Source: Halomonas organivorans (GTDB lineage: Bacteria > Pseudomonadota > Gammaproteobacteria > Pseudomonadales > Halomonadaceae). Taken from it: a stretch of 64,000 nucleotides of DNA. The notes beneath the pieces were generated by a model, which saw only the letters and a list, made by a program, of their open reading frames with translations, was not told the origin of the DNA and searched no databases. Positions 60,983-64,000 of the stretch are shown one piece after another; the first letter of the stretch is position 1, and each line of letters opens with the position of its first letter. A program made the position numbers and the translations under genes. Location: assembly GCF_014192055.1 (NCBI RefSeq), contig NZ_JACHXM010000007.1, forward strand, positions 124,001-188,000, written 5' to 3'.

Positions 60983-62070
60983 AGGCGCAACGCCTGCTGG
61001 CCATCGTGCTCAAGGAACTGCGCCAGCTGCGCCGCGACCGGCTGACCTTCGCCATGATCGTCGGCATCCCGGTGATGCAGCTGGTGCTGTTCGGCTACGC
61101 CATCAACCTGGACGTGCGCCACCTGCAGGCGGTCGTCGTCGACGAGGCCGATACGGCACGCTCGCGGGAGCTGGTCGCCCAGCTCGAAGCCACCCAGGTG
61201 ATCGACGTGGCCGCGCGGGCGGCCTCACCCGGCGAGGTGGAGACGCTGCTGCGCCGCGGCGAGGTGGACGTGGGGCTGGTGCTGCCCAACGACCTCGAGA
61301 CGCGGCTCGAGCGCGGCGACCGCCCGGCCGTCCAACTGATCGTCGATGGCGCCGATCCGGCCGTGCAGGCCGCGGCCCGCCAGCTGGTTCGCTTTCCGGT
61401 GCCGGACGCCGCAGGCTGGACGGCGCGGGTCGAGCCCATCGAGACGGTAAACTTCTACAACCCCGAGCGACGTGCGCCGATCAATACCGTGCCGGGGCTG
61501 ATCGGCGTGATCCTGACCATGACGCTGGTGCTGTTCACCGCCATCGCCCTGGTCCGCGAGCGCGAGAACGGCAACCTGGAGATGCTGATCGCCACGCCGG
61601 TGACGCCCTGGGAGCTGACGCTCGGCAAGGTACTGCCGTTCGTCGGCATCGGCCTGGTGCAGGTGACGGTGGTGCTGGGGCTCGGCCGTGGGCTGTTCGA
61701 CGTGCCGGTGCGCGGCTCGCTGCTCGACCTCTACCTGGCCTCGCTGCTGTTCATCCTTGCCAGCCTGTCGCTGGGCATCTTCCTCTCGACCCTGGCACGC
61801 AGCCAGTTCCAGGCCATGCAGATGGCGATCTTCACCTTCCTGCCGCAGATCCTGCTCTCGGGCTTCATGTTTCCCTTCGCCGGCATGCCGCTGGCGGCCC
61901 GCTGGTTCGCCGAGCTGCTGCCGCTGACCCACTTCCTGCGCCTGGTGCGCGGCATCATGCTGCGCGACGCGGCGCTGCTCGAGCTATGGCCGGCGCTGGC
62001 CGCCCTGGCGGTGTTCACCGCCATCCTGCTGGTGATGGCGGTGGGGCGCATGCACAAGCGACTGGATTAG
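60979..62070 (+). CDS. ABC-2-type transporter permease (YbhS/YbhR-like)
   Basis: A 363-residue permease. One N-terminal helix (LTFAMIVGIPVMQLVLFGYA), a large periplasmic domain and five C-terminal helices fit ABC2_membrane_3 proteins. The motif VRERENGNLEMLIATPVTPWEL is the usual coupling helix region. It overlaps the ATPase gene by four bases (ATGA). Only one permease gene is present, so it probably forms a homodimer. With the adaptor it would export a drug or lipid. Confidence 0.9.
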   Translation: MKAQRLLAIVLKELRQLRRDRLTFAMIVGIPVMQLVLFGYAINLDVRHLQAVVVDEADTARSRELVAQLEATQVIDVAARAASPGEVETLLRRGEVDVGLVLPNDLETRLERGDRPAVQLIVDGADPAVQAAARQLVRFPVPDAAGWTARVEPIETVNFYNPERRAPINTVPGLIGVILTMTLVLFTAIALVRERENGNLEMLIATPVTPWELTLGKVLPFVGIGLVQVTVVLGLGRGLFDVPVRGSLLDLYLASLLFILASLSLGIFLSTLARSQFQAMQMAIFTFLPQILLSGFMFPFAGMPLAARWFAELLPLTHFLRLVRGIMLRDAALLELWPALAALAVFTAILLVMAVGRMHKRLD

Positions 62071-62129
62071 GCGCGACATGGGAGACGAGCGCCGAGGGCA
62101 AGTCGTAGCGAGGGTTCTTTATTCACACA

Positions 62130-63683
62130 TCAGGCCGAGAGCCGCCGCAGCAGGAACACCAGCGGCACGCTGACCAGGTAGATCATGCCCATCCACAGGA
62201 AGATGTCGTTGAAGGCCAGCACCTGGGCCTGTTGCATGACCCGCTGCACCAGCATGCCGATCGCCGCCTGGTGGGCGTCGGGCACCGAACCGGCGAGCAT
62301 CGCCTCGTACTTGGCGATCTCGGTGCCCACCACCTCGCGGCCGGCGTCGATCGCCGGGATCAGCTGATTCCAGTGGAAGTCCTCGCGCACATCGCGCACC
62401 GTGTCGAGCAGCGCCAGGCCCATGGCGCCGCCGAGGTTGCGCATCACGTTGAACAGCCCGCTGGCGTTGCCCACCTCGTTGGCCGGCAGGGTGCCGAGCG
62501 CGATTCGCGAGGCCGGGATGATGCACATGATCAGCCCCATGCCGCGTACGATCTGCGGCAGGCAGAACTGCCAGAATCCCGACTCCACGGTGAGGTTGGC
62601 GTTCATCATGGTGCCGATGCCGACCAGTAAAAGGCCGAAGAACAGCAGCACCCGCAGGTCGAGGCGGTTGGACAGCTGGCCGACCAGCGGTGCGCAGCAG
62701 AACATGGTCAGCCCGGTGACGAACATCACCTGGCCGATCTGCAGGCTCGAATAGCCGCGCACGTAGCCGAAGAACAGCGGCATCAGGTAGACCAGCCCGT
62801 AGAGGGCGATGCCGATGATGAAGCCCATGCCGGCACCGATCGCGAAGTTGCGGTTGGCGAAGGCGTGCAGGTCGACGATCGGATGGTCATGGCGCAGCGT
62901 GCGGGCGAAGAACCAGATGCCGGCCAGCACGCAGACGAGGGTGGTGATCAGGATGAGATCGCTGGCGAACCAGTCGTCGCCGGGGCCTTCCTCGAGCACG
63001 AACTCCAGCGAGCCCAGGAACACCGCGATCAGCCCCAGGCCGATCAGGTCCAGTCGCTTGGCCAGGCCGTGATCGGCCTTGTCGATGTCGAGGAAGGTCC
63101 AGGCCGCCCAGCACACCAGCACGCCGGGGATCACGTTGGCCAGGAACAGCCAGTGCCAGCTCAGCGACTCGGTGACGAAGCCGCCAACCGTGGGCCCGAC
63201 CGACGGCGCCATGGTCACCACCATGCCGATCACCGCCTGCACGCTGCCCATCACCCGGCGCGGGAAGATCGAGAAGCTCACCGCCTGGGTGATCGGAATC
63301 ATCGCCCCGCCGGCGAAGCCCTGGATGGCGCGCAGCACGATCAGCTGCTCGATGGAGCCGGCCAGCGCGCAGCCCAGGCTCGCCAGGGTGAAGCCGGCGC
63401 AGGAGAGCGTGAAGGCGACCCGGGTCGAGAGGATGCGCATCAGCAGGCCCGACAGCGGAATCATCACGATCTCGGCGATCAGGTACGACGTCTGCACCCA
63501 GGAGATCTGGTCCTCGCTGGCCGAGAGGCCCGACTGGATCTCGTTGAGCGAGCTGGCGACGATCTGGATGTCGAGAATCGCCATGAACATGCCGAACACC
63601 GCGGCGATGAAGCCGATCCGCTGCGGCCAGGGCGGCATGTCATCGGGCCGGGCGCCGGCAGCGGCCGCGGTCGCGTCGCTCAC
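62130..63683 (-). CDS. DHA2-family MFS drug exporter (EmrB-like)
   Basis: A 517-residue major facilitator protein with 14 predicted helices. DHA2 motifs are visible: FMAILDIQIVASSLNEIQSGL (motif D1) and FAGGAMIPITQAVSFSIFPRR (motif A region). EmrB-type pumps work with an EmrA adaptor and an outer-membrane channel to export hydrophobic drugs by proton antiport. Its ATG overlaps the adaptor gene's stop by four bases. It is convergent with the ABC exporter set, 59 bp away; the two sets are independent. Confidence 0.93.
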   Translation of the reverse strand: MSDATAAAAGARPDDMPPWPQRIGFIAAVFGMFMAILDIQIVASSLNEIQSGLSASEDQISWVQTSYLIAEIVMIPLSGLLMRILSTRVAFTLSCAGFTLASLGCALAGSIEQLIVLRAIQGFAGGAMIPITQAVSFSIFPRRVMGSVQAVIGMVVTMAPSVGPTVGGFVTESLSWHWLFLANVIPGVLVCWAAWTFLDIDKADHGLAKRLDLIGLGLIAVFLGSLEFVLEEGPGDDWFASDLILITTLVCVLAGIWFFARTLRHDHPIVDLHAFANRNFAIGAGMGFIIGIALYGLVYLMPLFFGYVRGYSSLQIGQVMFVTGLTMFCCAPLVGQLSNRLDLRVLLFFGLLLVGIGTMMNANLTVESGFWQFCLPQIVRGMGLIMCIIPASRIALGTLPANEVGNASGLFNVMRNLGGAMGLALLDTVRDVREDFHWNQLIPAIDAGREVVGTEIAKYEAMLAGSVPDAHQAAIGMLVQRVMQQAQVLAFNDIFLWMGMIYLVSVPLVFLLRRLSA

Positions 63684-64000
63684 GAGCCGCTCCCGGCCTC
63701 GGCCACCTCGCTGGCATCGGCGACCCGCTGCTCGCGCTCATGCTCGGGATCGAGGTCACGAGTATCGACCTCGGGCACCGCAGAGAGCCCGGCGCGCAGG
63801 CGCCCCAGCGCCTCTTCGGGGCCGGTGACACGGATCTTCACCGGCACCCGCTGGACGATCTTGTTGAAGTTGCCCGTAGCGTTGTCCTGGGGCAGCAGGC
63901 TGAACTCGGTGCCGGTCCCCGGGGACAAGCTGTCGACCACGCCGTGGTAGGTGATGTCCGGATAGGCGTCGAGGTGCACCTCGACCGGCTGGCCCACGCG
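63680..64000 (-). CDS. EmrA-like HlyD-family adaptor, C-terminal part (runs off the window)
   Basis: Only the last 106 or so residues are seen; the gene starts beyond the right edge. The segment GQPVEVHLDAYPDITYHGVVDSLSPGTGTEFSLLPQDNATGN is the beta-barrel and conserved EmrA loop, with KIVQRVPVKIRV next. It precedes the EmrB-like gene in an operon with a four-base overlap. Confidence 0.9.
   Translation of the reverse strand, partial: RVGQPVEVHLDAYPDITYHGVVDSLSPGTGTEFSLLPQDNATGNFNKIVQRVPVKIRVTGPEEALGRLRAGLSAVPEVDTRDLDPEHEREQRVADASEVAEAGSGS

Overview
The window looks like a chromosomal segment of a high-GC gammaproteobacterium. A Halomonadaceae (Halomonas-like) origin is my inference, from the codon style, the housekeeping genes (hemB, guaBA, xseA, argA, glrK-qseG-glrR, mnmC, pitA with a PhoU-like partner) and the REP-like intergenic repeats. 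No rRNA, tRNA or CRISPR array was seen.

Layout. 1-5.4 kb: SLC1-type symporter, YghU-type glutathione transferase, an ECF41-type sigma factor with its AhpD-like partner behind a recognisable ECF41 promoter, and a YcaQ-type DNA glycosylase. 5.4-17.3 kb: secreted metallo-beta-lactamase-fold hydrolase with a divergent LysR gene, GNAT, VOC protein, Asp/Glu racemase, LysE exporter, hemB, rlmA, class A beta-lactamase with a divergent LysR gene, RidA, a small basic protein, and msrPQ.

17.27-25.65 kb is a visibly AT-rich foreign island bounded by IS481-family elements. It holds a three-gene ABC-3C conflict system (nuclease-fold effector, middle component, ABC ATPase) and three single-gene cassettes separated by integron attC-like sites with no integrase nearby (a CALIN). 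All three cassette proteins carry HEPN-type R-x4-6-H motifs. This is the most unusual part of the window.

25.9-29.2 kb: guaB-guaA. 29.4-36.8 kb: a tricarboxylate transport locus, with sensor kinase, response regulator and an extra binding protein divergent from tctCBA, followed by an AbrB-type membrane protein. 37-42.2 kb: a leftward block of PhoD-like phosphoesterase, a protein of unknown function, GMC oxidoreductase and a Cys-nucleophile alpha/beta hydrolase. 42.3-54.2 kb: xseA, the glrK-qseG-glrR operon with a noncoding region upstream holding a sigma-54-like promoter, argA, pit-phoU-like pair, CYTH phosphatase, a K+ channel and an acid phosphatase. 54.4-64 kb: yciO and rnm, yciI, mnmC, an HlyD/ABC-2 exporter set, and an EmrAB-like pump running off the right edge.

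Several genes end next to heptanucleotide tandem arrays or REP-like palindromes, which form the recurring intergenic architecture of this chromosome.
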